Shown: positions 8,214 to 17,781 of the stretch, one piece after another
Layout: each line of letters begins with the position of its first letter
How positions within the stretch are numbered: position 1 is the stretch's first letter
Origin: an uncultured Clostridia bacterium
Lineage (GTDB): Bacteria > Bacillota > Clostridia > Lachnospirales > CAG-274
Reading direction: 5' to 3'
Length of the DNA stretch: 64,000 nucleotides
Assembly: GCA_944381435.1 (NCBI GenBank)
Contig: CALWLD010000003.1
Location: 62,001-126,000, forward strand
The notes under the pieces: generated by a model
What the model was told of the DNA's origin: nothing
The model's database searches: none
What the model saw: only the letters and a program-made list of their open reading frames with translations
Position numbers and translations under genes: made by a program

Positions 8214-11200
8214 CTGCACTTTTAAAAGCTTTCATCATAGCCTCATCATCAGATAAGCCTTCTGCTTTAGCAAGGTTTATTTGTTCTATAACCTCTTTAT
8301 AAGCTTTAGGTATAACTTTTATAAATTTATTAATTTCTGTGTTAAAATTATTTAATAGGCTTTCAGCTTTTTTGCTATTTGTATATTTAATATGATTTTC
8401 TAACAATAGTTTAACTTGTTCATTATCTTCAGTATCAAGGCTTTCTAATAAAATAAGCTCCATATTGCATTTATCTTTAAAGCTTCCGTCTTCGTCATAA
8501 ACATAAGCAATACCTCCGCTCATACCAGCACCAAAGTTTCTTCCTGTTTTACCTATTATTAAAACTTTACCACCTGTCATATATTCAAGGCCGTGCTCGC
8601 CTATACCTTCAACAACAGCAGTAGCACCACTGTTTCTTACGCAAAAACGCTCCCCTGCTATACCGTTTATATAAGCCTCACCTTTTATAGCCCCAAATAA
8701 ACAAACATTACCTACAATAACATTTTCCTCAGGCACAAGGCTACTTTTTTCGCTAGGTGTAACTATTATTTTACCACCGCTTAAGCCTTTACCTACATAG
8801 TCGTTACAATCACCTAAAACTTTCATTGTAACACCATTTGATAAAAATGCACCAAAGCTTTGCCCTGCCGAGCCTTCAAAAGTAAGGTTTATGCTATCTT
8901 CTTCTAAACCTTTATCTCCTTTTATTTTTGCTATATCGCTAGATAAAACTGTACCACAAACACGGTTTATATTTGTTATGCTAAATTTAGCGTTAACTTT
9001 TTTACCTTCATAAATAGCAGGCTCACATAGTTTTAATAACGTGTTATAATCAAAAGATTTTTCTATGTTATGGTTTTGAGGTGTGTTAAAATATCTTTCT
9101 TTATCAGATACACTGCCTTTAGGCTGATATAAAATGCTAGATAAATCTACCGTTTTGGCTTTATAATTATCTACCTTTCTAGGCACTAATTTTTCAACAC
9201 GACCTACCATTTCCTCAATAGTTCTAAAGCCTAATCTAGCCATTTGCTCTCTTAAATCCATAGCTACAAATTTCATAAAGTTTTCTACATGTTCAGGCTT
9301 ACCTTTAAATCTTTTTCTAAGCTCAGGGTTTTGGGTAGCAACACCAACTGAACAAGTATCCATATGGCATACCCTAAGCATAGCACAACCTATAGCTATA
9401 AGAGGAGCTGTTGAAAAGCCAAATTCTTCTGCACCAAGTAAGCAAGACACTAAAACATCTCTACCTGTAAGCATTTTACCATCTACCTCAAGCACAACTC
9501 TGTTTCTTAAATTATTAAGAAGAAGGGATTGATGTGTTTCGCTAAGACCAAGCTCCCAAGGTAGACCTGCGTGTCTTATGCTTGTACGAGGAGCAGCACC
9601 TGTACCTCCGTCATATCCGCTTATTAATATAACATCTGCAAGGCTTTTTGCAACACCAACTGCAATGGTACCAACGCCAGCCTCACTAACTAATTTTACG
9701 CTTATTCTTGCATTTCTATTAGCATTTTTTAAATCGTGGATAAGCTGTGCTAAATCTTCTATAGAATAAATATCGTGGTGTGGTGGTGGTGATATTAATG
9801 AAACACCTGGTGTAGAGTTTCTAGCTTTTGCTATCCAAGGATAAACTTTTTTACCTGGTAAATGTCCACCTTCCCCAGGTTTTGCCCCTTGTGCCATTTT
9901 TATTTGTATTTCAACTGCATTTTGTAAATAATTTATAGATACGCCAAAACGTCCAGATGCAACCTGTTTTATAGCAGAGCATTTGCTATCCCCATTTTCT
10001 AAAGGTATAAACCTTTCAGGCACTTCCCCACCTTCGCCACTGTTAGATTTACCACCTAACCTGTTCATAGCTATAGCAAGGCATTCGTGTGCCTCTTGGC
10101 TTAATGAACCATAGCTCATAGCACCTGTTTTAAACCTTTTTACAATGCTTTCAACGCTTTCTACCTCGTCTATATTAATAGGCTTTGCATTAAAGCGTAC
10201 ATCTAACATACTTCTAATAGTACATAGCCCTTCGTTATGGCTATCCATAAGTTTTGCATATTCTTTATATATGCTATAATCTCCCTCACGCACTGCCTTT
10301 TGTAAAAGGGTTACAGTTTGTGGGTTAAACATATGGTATTCTCCACCTTTACGCCATTTAAACTCTCCACCATAACTTAAATCTTCATCGTTTAAAAAGG
10401 CTTCGTTATGTCTTATTTGTGCCTCTTTTTCTATATGCTCTAAATCTATACCACCTATTCTTGTTGTAGTGTTTGTAAAGAACTTATCAACAACATTTTC
10501 ACATATACCAAGAGCTTCAAAAATTTGTGCACCTTGATAGCTTTGTAACGTGGATATACCCATTTTAGACATTACTTTTATAATACCTTTAGTAATAGCC
10601 TTTACATAAGTATTTATAGCATTTTCGCTATCTTCAAAGTTATCTTCTATAGTTTCAAAAGTTAAATAAGGGTTTATAGCGTTAGCTCCATATCCTATTA
10701 AAAGAGCAAAGTGATGTACCTCTCTAGGCTCTGCCGATTGTAAAACTATGCTTGTTTTTGTTCTGTTACCTGTGTTTATTAAATGATGATGAACCCCTGC
10801 TGATATTAATAAAAGAGGTATAGGCATATTATCTTTATCTACACCTTTATCTGATAAAATTAATATGTTAGCCCCATTTTCAACTTGCTCATCTACCTTA
10901 TCAAATACATCATTTATAGCTTTTTCCATATCTTTTTCATTTTTGTTATAAACTATAGATATGTTAGCCACTTTAAAATCTTTGTTATTAATATTTTTTA
11001 TTTTAGCAAAATCTTGGTTTGTAAGGATAGGCGTATCAAGCTTTATCCTTTTACAATTATTGCTGTTAGGCTTTAATAAATTACCTTCTCCACCTAAATA
11101 AGCTATAGTGCTAGTTACTATCTGCTCTCTTATAGCATCTATAGGTGGGTTTGTAACTTGTGCAAAAAGCTGTTTAAAGTAATTGTATAAAAGCTGTGTT

Positions 11201-12732
11201 CTTTCAGAAAATACTGCTAAAGGTGCATCATTACCCATAGCACCTATAGGGTCTTCCCCTTTTTCTACAATATCTTTTATAGTAAGCTCTATGTCTTCTT
11301 TTACATAGCCAAATGCTTTTTGCCTTGTAAGCAAATCTAGGCTTTCTTTATCATCTTCTTGTACGTTTTCTAATTTATCTAAAGAAAGTAAATTTTCATT
11401 AAGCCAAGCAGAATAATCATTTTCTTTTGCTATATTTTCTTTTATTTCATTATCTTCAATAATTTTTCCTTGCTTTGTATCTATAAGTAGCATTTTACCT
11501 GGTGTAAGCCTATCTTTTTTAAGTACATTTTCTTCCTTTATAGGTAAAACCCCAACCTCTGATGATAAAATTACATAATCATCTTTTGTTACATAATATC
11601 TAGCAGGTCTTAAGCCGTTTCTATCTAACGTAGCCCCTATTACATCACCGTCTGTAAAGCCAACTGCCGCAGGGCCGTCCCAAGCCTCGCCCATTAAGCT
11701 ATTGTAAGCATAAAAAGCTCTTTTTTCCTTGTTCATATTTTCATCATTTTCCCAAGGCTCTGGTATAGCCATCATAATAGCTTTTGGTAAGCTATATCCG
11801 CAAAGTGTAAGCATTTGTATATAGTTATCAAGCATTGCCGAATCGCTACCATCTTCGTTTATAACAGGTAATATTTTAGCTAAATCTTCTTTGCTAAATG
11901 CATCTGTTGCAAACATTTTTTCACGAGTTTTTACCCAGTTTACGTTACCTCTAATAGTATTTATTTCTCCGTTATGAATAAGGTATCTGTTAGGGTGGGC
12001 TCTTTCCCAGCTAGGAAATGTGTTTGTGCTAAAGCGAGAATGCACTAAAGCTAAAGCACTTTCAAAGTCTAAGTCAAGTAAATCTATATAAAATCTATCT
12101 ACCTGTTCAGGTGTAAGCATACCTTTGTAAACAATAGTTTTGCAAGATAATGAAGTAAAATAAAAATAAGGGTCATTATCTTTACAATATCTTATTTCTT
12201 TTTCTGCTCTTTTAGATATTATAAAAAGCTTTCTTTCAAAATCTTCTTCTGTTTTTATGCTATCTTGTTTTTTTATAAAAACTTGCATAATATAAGGCAT
12301 AGAATCTTTAGAAGATTTTCCTACACATTTGCTATATGTAGGTACAGCTCTAAAACCTAATATTTCTTGTTCTTCTTCTTTTATAATGTTTGTAAGTTTT
12401 TGTATAGTATTTTTTCTTATATCTTCATTATGAGAGCAGAAAAACATACCTACCCCATATTCTCTTTCTTTTGGTAAAGATATACCCTCGTTTTTACAAA
12501 CCTTTTCCATAAATTTATGAGGTATTTGTGTTAAAATACCAGCCCCATCGCCTGTATCTTCTTCGCTACCAACCCCACCTCTATGTGTAAGATTTTTAAG
12601 TATCTGTATAGCATCTGTAATTATGTTATGGCTTTTTTTACCCTTTATATTGGCAATAAACCCTATCCCACAGTTGTCGTGTTCAAATTTTGGGTCATAA
12701 AGCCCTTGCTTTTTTGGCAAACTATAATGCAT
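8206..12732 (-). CDS. gltB: glutamate synthase large subunit (GltB)
   Basis: A 1508-residue glutamate synthase alpha chain, full length for the family. It makes glutamate from glutamine and 2-oxoglutarate. In order: a class II amidotransferase domain whose nucleophile is Cys21 in DNCGIGF after a short propeptide, a central domain, the FMN-binding synthase domain with the iron-sulfur cysteines in CHMDTC, and the C-terminal GXGXG beta-helix domain. I chose the ATG at 12732, eight bases from GAAAGGG; an in-frame GTG at 12741 overlaps that site. No gltD is adjacent, so the reductase partner must be elsewhere. Its 3' end lies in the shared terminator. Confidence 0.96.
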   Translation of the reverse strand: MHYSLPKKQGLYDPKFEHDNCGIGFIANIKGKKSHNIITDAIQILKNLTHRGGVGSEEDTGDGAGILTQIPHKFMEKVCKNEGISLPKEREYGVGMFFCSHNEDIRKNTIQKLTNIIKEEEQEILGFRAVPTYSKCVGKSSKDSMPYIMQVFIKKQDSIKTEEDFERKLFIISKRAEKEIRYCKDNDPYFYFTSLSCKTIVYKGMLTPEQVDRFYIDLLDLDFESALALVHSRFSTNTFPSWERAHPNRYLIHNGEINTIRGNVNWVKTREKMFATDAFSKEDLAKILPVINEDGSDSAMLDNYIQMLTLCGYSLPKAIMMAIPEPWENDENMNKEKRAFYAYNSLMGEAWDGPAAVGFTDGDVIGATLDRNGLRPARYYVTKDDYVILSSEVGVLPIKEENVLKKDRLTPGKMLLIDTKQGKIIEDNEIKENIAKENDYSAWLNENLLSLDKLENVQEDDKESLDLLTRQKAFGYVKEDIELTIKDIVEKGEDPIGAMGNDAPLAVFSERTQLLYNYFKQLFAQVTNPPIDAIREQIVTSTIAYLGGEGNLLKPNSNNCKRIKLDTPILTNQDFAKIKNINNKDFKVANISIVYNKNEKDMEKAINDVFDKVDEQVENGANILILSDKGVDKDNMPIPLLLISAGVHHHLINTGNRTKTSIVLQSAEPREVHHFALLIGYGANAINPYLTFETIEDNFEDSENAINTYVKAITKGIIKVMSKMGISTLQSYQGAQIFEALGICENVVDKFFTNTTTRIGGIDLEHIEKEAQIRHNEAFLNDEDLSYGGEFKWRKGGEYHMFNPQTVTLLQKAVREGDYSIYKEYAKLMDSHNEGLCTIRSMLDVRFNAKPINIDEVESVESIVKRFKTGAMSYGSLSQEAHECLAIAMNRLGGKSNSGEGGEVPERFIPLENGDSKCSAIKQVASGRFGVSINYLQNAVEIQIKMAQGAKPGEGGHLPGKKVYPWIAKARNSTPGVSLISPPPHHDIYSIEDLAQLIHDLKNANRNARISVKLVSEAGVGTIAVGVAKSLADVILISGYDGGTGAAPRTSIRHAGLPWELGLSETHQSLLLNNLRNRVVLEVDGKMLTGRDVLVSCLLGAEEFGFSTAPLIAIGCAMLRVCHMDTCSVGVATQNPELRKRFKGKPEHVENFMKFVAMDLREQMARLGFRTIEEMVGRVEKLVPRKVDNYKAKTVDLSSILYQPKGSVSDKERYFNTPQNHNIEKSFDYNTLLKLCEPAIYEGKKVNAKFSITNINRVCGTVLSSDIAKIKGDKGLEEDSINLTFEGSAGQSFGAFLSNGVTMKVLGDCNDYVGKGLSGGKIIVTPSEKSSLVPEENVIVGNVCLFGAIKGEAYINGIAGERFCVRNSGATAVVEGIGEHGLEYMTGGKVLIIGKTGRNFGAGMSGGIAYVYDEDGSFKDKCNMELILLESLDTEDNEQVKLLLENHIKYTNSKKAESLLNNFNTEINKFIKVIPKAYKEVIEQINLAKAEGLSDDEAMMKAFKSAVQ

Positions 12733-12779
12733 AAACTTCACCCTTTCATATATATTAAATGTAAATTATAACTTTTATT

Positions 12780-12940
12780 TGTAAAGTATATTTTAATATA
12801 TTTTTTTAAAAAAATCAATAAATTTATATATTTTTGATTTATTTTTTTATTTTTATTTCATTTTTTTATATTTTTGCCTTGTTTTTACCTTATTTTTGAA
12901 ATTTTTTATATATATTATTTCATTTTTCAGACTTTTTAAT
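12780..12940. other. T-rich spacer upstream of gltB
   Basis: The 231-base gap between gltB and the next gene holds repeated T-tracts on the plus strand (A-tracts upstream of gltB in its own direction), roughly one per helical turn. A TATAAT for gltB lies at 12765-12770 on the minus strand, but I see no good -35. A-tracts upstream of a promoter can act as UP elements or bend DNA; that role is inferred. Confidence 0.4.
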
Positions 12941-12980
12941 AACATAAAAGGCTATAGATAAGTCTATAGCCTTTTATGTT
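12941..12980 (-). terminator. terminator overlapping the end of the GNAT gene
   Basis: A perfect 18-bp stem (12941-12958 with 12963-12980) with a four-base loop and the TATAGA/TCTATA core. The stop codon of the acetyltransferase gene (12964-12966) lies in one arm. The T-run on the minus strand is interrupted, so efficiency is uncertain. Confidence 0.75.
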
Positions 12981-13389
12981 CCATAATATACTCTATTTCA
13001 GATGTATCTTCATCTAAATTTTCTTTTAAAACAATAAAATTTTGTTTCTTATAAAAATTTATTGCTTTAATATTCTTTTTATAAACTTTTAAAGTTAAAT
13101 TATCGTATAAATTTTTTATATAATTAATAAGAATAGCACCTATACCTTTGTTTTGGCTATTTTCTTTAACAAAAATACCTTCTACATAACTATCATTTAA
13201 ACCTATAAAACCTAATATTTCATTGTTTTCTTCATATACAAAAATATTAGCACTTAGTAAGGCTTCTTTTACATAATTAAAATTGTTTATATAATAATTT
13301 TTATCTATAAAGCTATGTGCATTAATATTTACATTAAGCCATATTTCTAATACCTTATCTAAATCTTCATTTTTAAACTTTCTAACCAT
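12964..13389 (-). CDS. GNAT family N-acetyltransferase
   Basis: A 141-residue acetyltransferase resembling the YjaB/ElaA-type GNATs. The acetyl-CoA loop SQNKGIG lies near residue 82 and IKAINFYKKQNF near residue 112. The substrate is unknown. I chose the ATG at 13389 because GAGG lies six bases upstream; an upstream ATG at 13401 has no site. The start overlaps the end of coaBC by eight bases, so it is translationally coupled to coenzyme A synthesis. Its 3' end is inside a terminator hairpin. Confidence 0.8.
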   Translation of the reverse strand: MVRKFKNEDLDKVLEIWLNVNINAHSFIDKNYYINNFNYVKEALLSANIFVYEENNEILGFIGLNDSYVEGIFVKENSQNKGIGAILINYIKNLYDNLTLKVYKKNIKAINFYKKQNFIVLKENLDEDTSEIEYIMEHKRL

Positions 13390-14584
13390 TTTTTGCCTCA
13401 TTTAAAATGTTATCAACAATTTTGTTAGCCAGTTCAAATTTGCTTAGCTTATCAAAATGTATTTCTTTATCTTTTGATATAAGGCTAGCTATATTTGTGT
13501 CTACGTTAAATCCTGCTCCTTCTTCTTTTAGGTTATTAGCAACTATATAATCTAAATTTTTTCTTAAAAGTTTGTTTTTAGAATTTTCTATTAAATTTTC
13601 TGTTTCCATAGAAAATCCACAAAGTATTTGCCCTTTAGGCTTGTTTTCACCTAAATATTTTAAAATATCTTTTGTTTGCTTAAGCTCTATGTTGTTATCT
13701 GTTACGGTATGTTTTTTTACCTTTTCTGTATATACATTTACAGGGGTAAAATCTGACACTGCTGCTGTCATAAAAATCATATCAAAGTTTTTATGAACAT
13801 CTTTAAATGCATTAAACATATCCTCTGCTGATACAGTGTTTATTACATTACAAAACATAGGTGGATTTACAGATGTTTTGCCACAAACAATAGTAACATT
13901 TGCCCCTTTTAGCATACAAACTTTAGCAAGAGCAAAGCCCATTTTCCCGCTAGATGGATTTGTAATATACCTAACAGGGTCTATATATTCACAAGTTGCC
14001 CCTGCCGATATTAAAACATTTTTGCCTAACATAGTTTTTTCAAAAGCTAGCTCTTTTAATATATATTCAAATAAAACTTCAGGCTCTGGCATTTTGCCTA
14101 CGCCTACATCGTTACAAGCTAAAAGCCCAACGCTTGGCTCTATAATTTTAAATTTATAATGTTTTAATTTTTCTATGTTATCTTTTGTTATTTCATTTTC
14201 ATACATATTAGTATTCATAGCAGGAGCTACTATCTTTTTACATTTGCTAGCTAAAACTGTTGTTGTAAGCATATCATCTGCTATACCGTTTGCCATTTTT
14301 GCAATTATATTAGCTGTAGCTGGGGCTATCATTATAACATCTGCCTTTTTAGCTAAAGATATATGCTCCACATCATAGTTTGCCTTTCTTTCAAAAGTAT
14401 CTACAACACATTTGTTGCCACTTAATGTTTCAAAAGTTAAAGGTGATATAAATTCTGTAGCGTTTTTTGTCATTATAACATTTACATCTGCCCCTGCCTT
14501 TTTTAACATACTAACAAGGTTTGCCACCTTGTAACAAGCTATACCACCTGTAACACCTATTACAACACATTTTCCCTTTAACAT
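13382..14584 (-). CDS. coaBC: bifunctional phosphopantothenoylcysteine decarboxylase / phosphopantothenate-cysteine ligase
   Basis: A 400-residue fused CoaBC (Dfp) enzyme for two steps of coenzyme A synthesis. The flavin-dependent CoaC half begins with GVTGGIACYK, has the His of VEHISLAKKAD, and carries the PAMNTNMY substrate motif. The CoaB half has ITNPSSGKMGFALA and the downstream KKHTVTDNNIELKQT segment expected for the CTP-dependent ligase. Length is typical. AAGGAG precedes the ATG. Confidence 0.95.
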   Translation of the reverse strand: MLKGKCVVIGVTGGIACYKVANLVSMLKKAGADVNVIMTKNATEFISPLTFETLSGNKCVVDTFERKANYDVEHISLAKKADVIMIAPATANIIAKMANGIADDMLTTTVLASKCKKIVAPAMNTNMYENEITKDNIEKLKHYKFKIIEPSVGLLACNDVGVGKMPEPEVLFEYILKELAFEKTMLGKNVLISAGATCEYIDPVRYITNPSSGKMGFALAKVCMLKGANVTIVCGKTSVNPPMFCNVINTVSAEDMFNAFKDVHKNFDMIFMTAAVSDFTPVNVYTEKVKKHTVTDNNIELKQTKDILKYLGENKPKGQILCGFSMETENLIENSKNKLLRKNLDYIVANNLKEEGAGFNVDTNIASLISKDKEIHFDKLSKFELANKIVDNILNEAKNG

Positions 14585-14695
14585 AAGCTTTCTCCTTTGT
14601 TTTTTTGTATTATACCATAAAATATAGACTTTTTATATATTTAATTAAAAAAAATAACTAATAATTAAAATTTTTTAATTATTTTATTAAAATTC

Positions 14696-14724
14696 TTGAT
14701 TAATTTGGTTTTATTTTGTATAAT
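14696..14724 (+). promoter_or_regulatory. sigma-A promoter of the polyamine operon
   Basis: TTGATT at 14696-14701 and TATAAT at 14719-14724 with a 17-base spacer, 65 bases before the first start codon of the operon. Confidence 0.75.
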
Positions 14725-14789
14725 AAATCTTACAAAAACAATTGTTATTGTTAATAGAATAAATTTTTTGTTTGGAGGATAAAGAAGAA

Positions 14790-15989
14790 ATGGGAAAAGC
14801 CTTAATTATTGGTGCTGGTGGGGTTGCTAGCGTTACTGTTCATAAATGCTGCCAAAACCCTGATGTTTTTGAAGAAATTTGTATTGCTAGCCGTACAAAA
14901 TCTAAATGTGATGCTTTAAAAGAAAAGCTAGATGGCGGACGCACTAAAATATCAACTGCTCAATTAGACGCAGATAATGTTGATGAAATTATTGCTTTAA
15001 TTAATGACTTTAAGCCAGATGTTGTTATAAACCTTGCACTACCTTATCAAGATTTAACAATAATGGATGCTTGCCTTGCTACAAAGGTACATTATGTAGA
15101 CACTGCTAACTATGAACCTCTTGACACTGCTAAATTTGAGTACAAATGGCAATGGGCTTATAGAGAAAAATTTAAAGAAGCAGGTATAACAGCTCTTTTA
15201 GGTAGTGGTTTTGACCCTGGCGTTACAGGGGTATTTTCTGCTTATGCATTAAAACACCATTTTGATGAAATACATTATATAGACATTTTAGATGCAAACG
15301 CAGGTGACCACGGTCATCACTTCGCTACAAACTTTAACCCAGAAATAAACATTAGAGAGATTACATCTAAAGGTAGATATTTTGAAGATGGTAAGTTTGT
15401 AGAAACAGAGCCTATGGAAATTAAAAGAGTTTATAATTTCCCTGAAATTGGCCAAAAAGATATGTATCTTTTATACCACGAAGAGCTAGAATCTTTAGCC
15501 CTTAATATACCTGGTATTAAAAGAATAAGATTTTTTATGACTTTTTCAGAAAAATATTTAACACACCTTAGAGTTTTAGAAAACGTAGGTATGACAAGCA
15601 TTGAGCCTATCAACTTTGAAGGTAAAGAAATTGTACCTATCCAGTTTTTAAAAGCTATTTTACCAGACCCAGCAAGCCTAGGTCCTAGAACAAAAGGTAA
15701 AACAAACATAGGTTGTATATTTAAAGGTATTAAAGACGGCAAAGAAAAAACTTATTACCTTTACAACGTTTGCGACCATCAAGAATGTTATAAAGAAGTT
15801 GGCTCTCAAGCTATCTCTTATACAACAGGTGTGCCTGCTATGATTGGTGCTATGATGATAATGACTAAAAAATGGAACAAAGCTGGTGTATATAACATAG
15901 AAGAGTTTGACCCAGACCCATTTATGGAAGAACTTAACAAATGGGGCTTACCTTGGAAAGAAAGCTTTAATCCAGATATGGTAGACTAA
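14790..15989 (+). CDS. carboxynorspermidine/carboxyspermidine synthase (saccharopine dehydrogenase family)
   Basis: A 399-residue NAD(P)-dependent enzyme. The N-terminal Rossmann motif IGAGGVASVTVHKC and the saccharopine-dehydrogenase-like body match carboxynorspermidine synthase (CASDH). This enzyme joins a diamine to aspartate semialdehyde as the first step of an S-adenosylmethionine-independent spermidine route. The nspC decarboxylase downstream makes this function very likely rather than lysine metabolism. I chose the ATG at 14790; GGAGG lies upstream and overlaps an unlikely in-frame TTG. A short hairpin follows the stop before the acetyltransferase remnant. Confidence 0.9.
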   Translation: MGKALIIGAGGVASVTVHKCCQNPDVFEEICIASRTKSKCDALKEKLDGGRTKISTAQLDADNVDEIIALINDFKPDVVINLALPYQDLTIMDACLATKVHYVDTANYEPLDTAKFEYKWQWAYREKFKEAGITALLGSGFDPGVTGVFSAYALKHHFDEIHYIDILDANAGDHGHHFATNFNPEINIREITSKGRYFEDGKFVETEPMEIKRVYNFPEIGQKDMYLLYHEELESLALNIPGIKRIRFFMTFSEKYLTHLRVLENVGMTSIEPINFEGKEIVPIQFLKAILPDPASLGPRTKGKTNIGCIFKGIKDGKEKTYYLYNVCDHQECYKEVGSQAISYTTGVPAMIGAMMIMTKKWNKAGVYNIEEFDPDPFMEELNKWGLPWKESFNPDMVD

Positions 15990-15994
15990 TTTTA

Positions 15995-16019
15995 AGGCTA
16001 AAGACTTTGTCTTTAGCCT
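15995..16019 (+). terminator. intergenic hairpin inside the polyamine operon
   Basis: An 11-bp perfect stem (arm AGGCTAAAGAC) with a three-base loop just after the synthase stop. No T-run follows on the plus strand, so it may attenuate or stabilise the mRNA end rather than terminate fully. Confidence 0.5.
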
Positions 16020-16042
16020 ATAATAATGTTAAAGGTGAAATC

Positions 16043-16493
16043 TTGAAAATAGAATTTATAAAAGCTAACAAAAAAAATAGAAAAATTTTATATAAATTAA
16101 AAGTGAAAAAACACCAAAAAAGACATATAGAAACTGTATATAACTGTATAAAAGAAGCAAGAAAATATAAATGCTGGCGTCCTTTTTGGTATAAAAATAG
16201 ATGATAAGTACATAGGCTTTTTTATGTACGGCTTATGGTTAAATGAAGGTAAAAAGGGCAGAGTTTGGTTTGATAGATTTTTAATAGATAAAAAATATCA
16301 AAATTTAGGATATGCTAAAATAGCTGCCCCTTTGATTATTGAAAAAATTAAAAATGAATATAATTACGATAAATTGTATTTAAGCGTTTATGAAGATAAC
16401 TATGTTGCCATTAATTTTTATAAAAAACTAGGCTTTAAATTTAACGGGGAAAAAGATATTAACGGTGAACTGGTTATGGTAAAAAAATTTTAA
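16043..16493 (+). pseudogene. BltD-like polyamine N-acetyltransferase, frameshifted
   Basis: Two adjacent reading frames together form one GNAT protein of about 149 residues closely resembling spermine/spermidine acetyltransferase BltD: KIEFIKANKKNRK, KYKCWRP, then FFMYGLWLNEGKKGRVWFDRF, IDKKYQNLGY and a C-terminal FNGEKDINGE segment. The frame breaks at a run of five T at 16183-16187. Removing one T restores a continuous protein through CWRPFGIKIDDKYIGFF. The likely start is a TTG at 16043 after AAAGGTG. Its place between the two polyamine biosynthesis genes supports a polyamine substrate. It may be a true pseudogene, a sequencing error in a homopolymer, or slippage. Confidence 0.85.
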
Positions 16494-16503
16494 GGAGGAA
16501 TAT

Positions 16504-17640
16504 ATGAACATAGATTTTAATAAGTTAGAAACACCTTGTTATATAGTAGATGAGGCTTTGCTTAGAAAAAATTTAGAAACATTAAAATATGTACAAGATA
16601 AAACAGGATCTAAAATACTTCTTGCAACAAAAGCATTTTCTATGTTTTCCACATTTAATATTGTAGGAGAATATTTAGAGGGTGTAACTTCAAGCTCTTT
16701 GTTTGAGGCAAGGCTTGGCTATGAAGAAATGGGCAAAGAAGTGCATATATATGCCCCTGCGTATAGCGATAAAGATTTTGATGAAATATTAAAATATAGC
16801 GACCATATAGTTTTTAATAATTTTAATCAATACAAAAAATTTAAACCAAAAATTGAAGCTTGTGGCAAAAAAATACAAACAGGTGTTAGGATAAACCCTG
16901 AATATTCTGAAATAGAAACAGATATTTATAACCCTTGCTTTAAAAACTCTAGAATGGGCACTACCCTAGAAAACTTTGAAAAAGACTATATAGACGGCTT
17001 AGATGGGCTACATTTTCACACTATGTGTGAGCAAAATTCTGATACATTAAAACGTACTATAGAAGTTGTAGATAAAAAATTTGGTAAATATATAAAAAAT
17101 ATGAAATGGCTAAATTTTGGTGGTGGACATCATATCACAAGAGAAGATTATGACATAGATACCCTTATAGAATGTATTATGTTTATAAAAAACAAATATA
17201 ATATAGATGTTTATTTAGAACCTGGAGAGGCTATAGCATTAAATACAGGATTTTTAGTTTCAAGCGTTTTAGATGTTATGCAAAACGGTATGGATATAGC
17301 TATTTTAGATACTTCTGCAACTTGTCATATGCCTGATGTTTTAGAAATGCCTTATAGACCTAAAATAATAGGTTCTGGAGAAGCTAATGAATATGAATAT
17401 ACTTATCGTCTTGGCTGTCCTACTTGCCTATCTGGTGATGTTATAGGAGATTATTCTTTTAAAGAGCCTTTAAAAGAAGGAGATAAATTAGTATTTTGCG
17501 ATATGGCAATTTATTCTATGGTTAAAAACAATACTTTTAACGGTATAAACTTACCTTCTATATATTTTAACACTCAAAATGACGGTGTTAAATTAATAAA
17601 AAAATTTGGATATGAAGATTTTAAAAATAGACTTTCTTAA
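16504..17640 (+). CDS. nspC: carboxynorspermidine decarboxylase
   Basis: A 378-residue PLP-dependent decarboxylase of the alanine racemase fold. The PLP lysine is Lys43 in ATKAFSMF. HFHTMCEQN, the glycine-rich NFGGGHH and EPGEAIA, which line the PLP phosphate and substrate pocket, follow in the expected order. It decarboxylates carboxy(nor)spermidine to (nor)spermidine, the second step after the synthase encoded upstream. AAGGAGG precedes the ATG. A 20-bp terminator stem follows. Confidence 0.95.
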   Translation: MNIDFNKLETPCYIVDEALLRKNLETLKYVQDKTGSKILLATKAFSMFSTFNIVGEYLEGVTSSSLFEARLGYEEMGKEVHIYAPAYSDKDFDEILKYSDHIVFNNFNQYKKFKPKIEACGKKIQTGVRINPEYSEIETDIYNPCFKNSRMGTTLENFEKDYIDGLDGLHFHTMCEQNSDTLKRTIEVVDKKFGKYIKNMKWLNFGGGHHITREDYDIDTLIECIMFIKNKYNIDVYLEPGEAIALNTGFLVSSVLDVMQNGMDIAILDTSATCHMPDVLEMPYRPKIIGSGEANEYEYTYRLGCPTCLSGDVIGDYSFKEPLKEGDKLVFCDMAIYSMVKNNTFNGINLPSIYFNTQNDGVKLIKKFGYEDFKNRLS

Positions 17641-17713
17641 AAATTTTATTTTAATATTAAATAAAAATTAAAGATTATTACTAATAATTTAAAGTTTAAA
17701 TTATAACTTTTAA

Positions 17714-17758
17714 AAAATTCTAAAAGAGGTAGATAAAATCTACCTCTTTTAGAATTTT
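17714..17758. terminator. bidirectional terminator after nspC
   Basis: A perfect 20-bp stem (17714-17733 with 17739-17758) and a TAAAA loop, with T-runs in both orientations. It separates the polyamine operon from the convergent gene at 17782. Confidence 0.92.
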
Positions 17759-17781
17759 CATATTTATAATTTTCATAAAAA

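Noticed and set aside
12780-12940. Small ORF or regulatory RNA upstream of gltB
   Set aside because: The sequence is T-rich low complexity without start signals or a stable structure.
13572-14378. Plus-strand open frames inside coaBC
   Set aside because: Antisense shadows of a well-supported enzyme gene; no initiation signals and no family resemblance.
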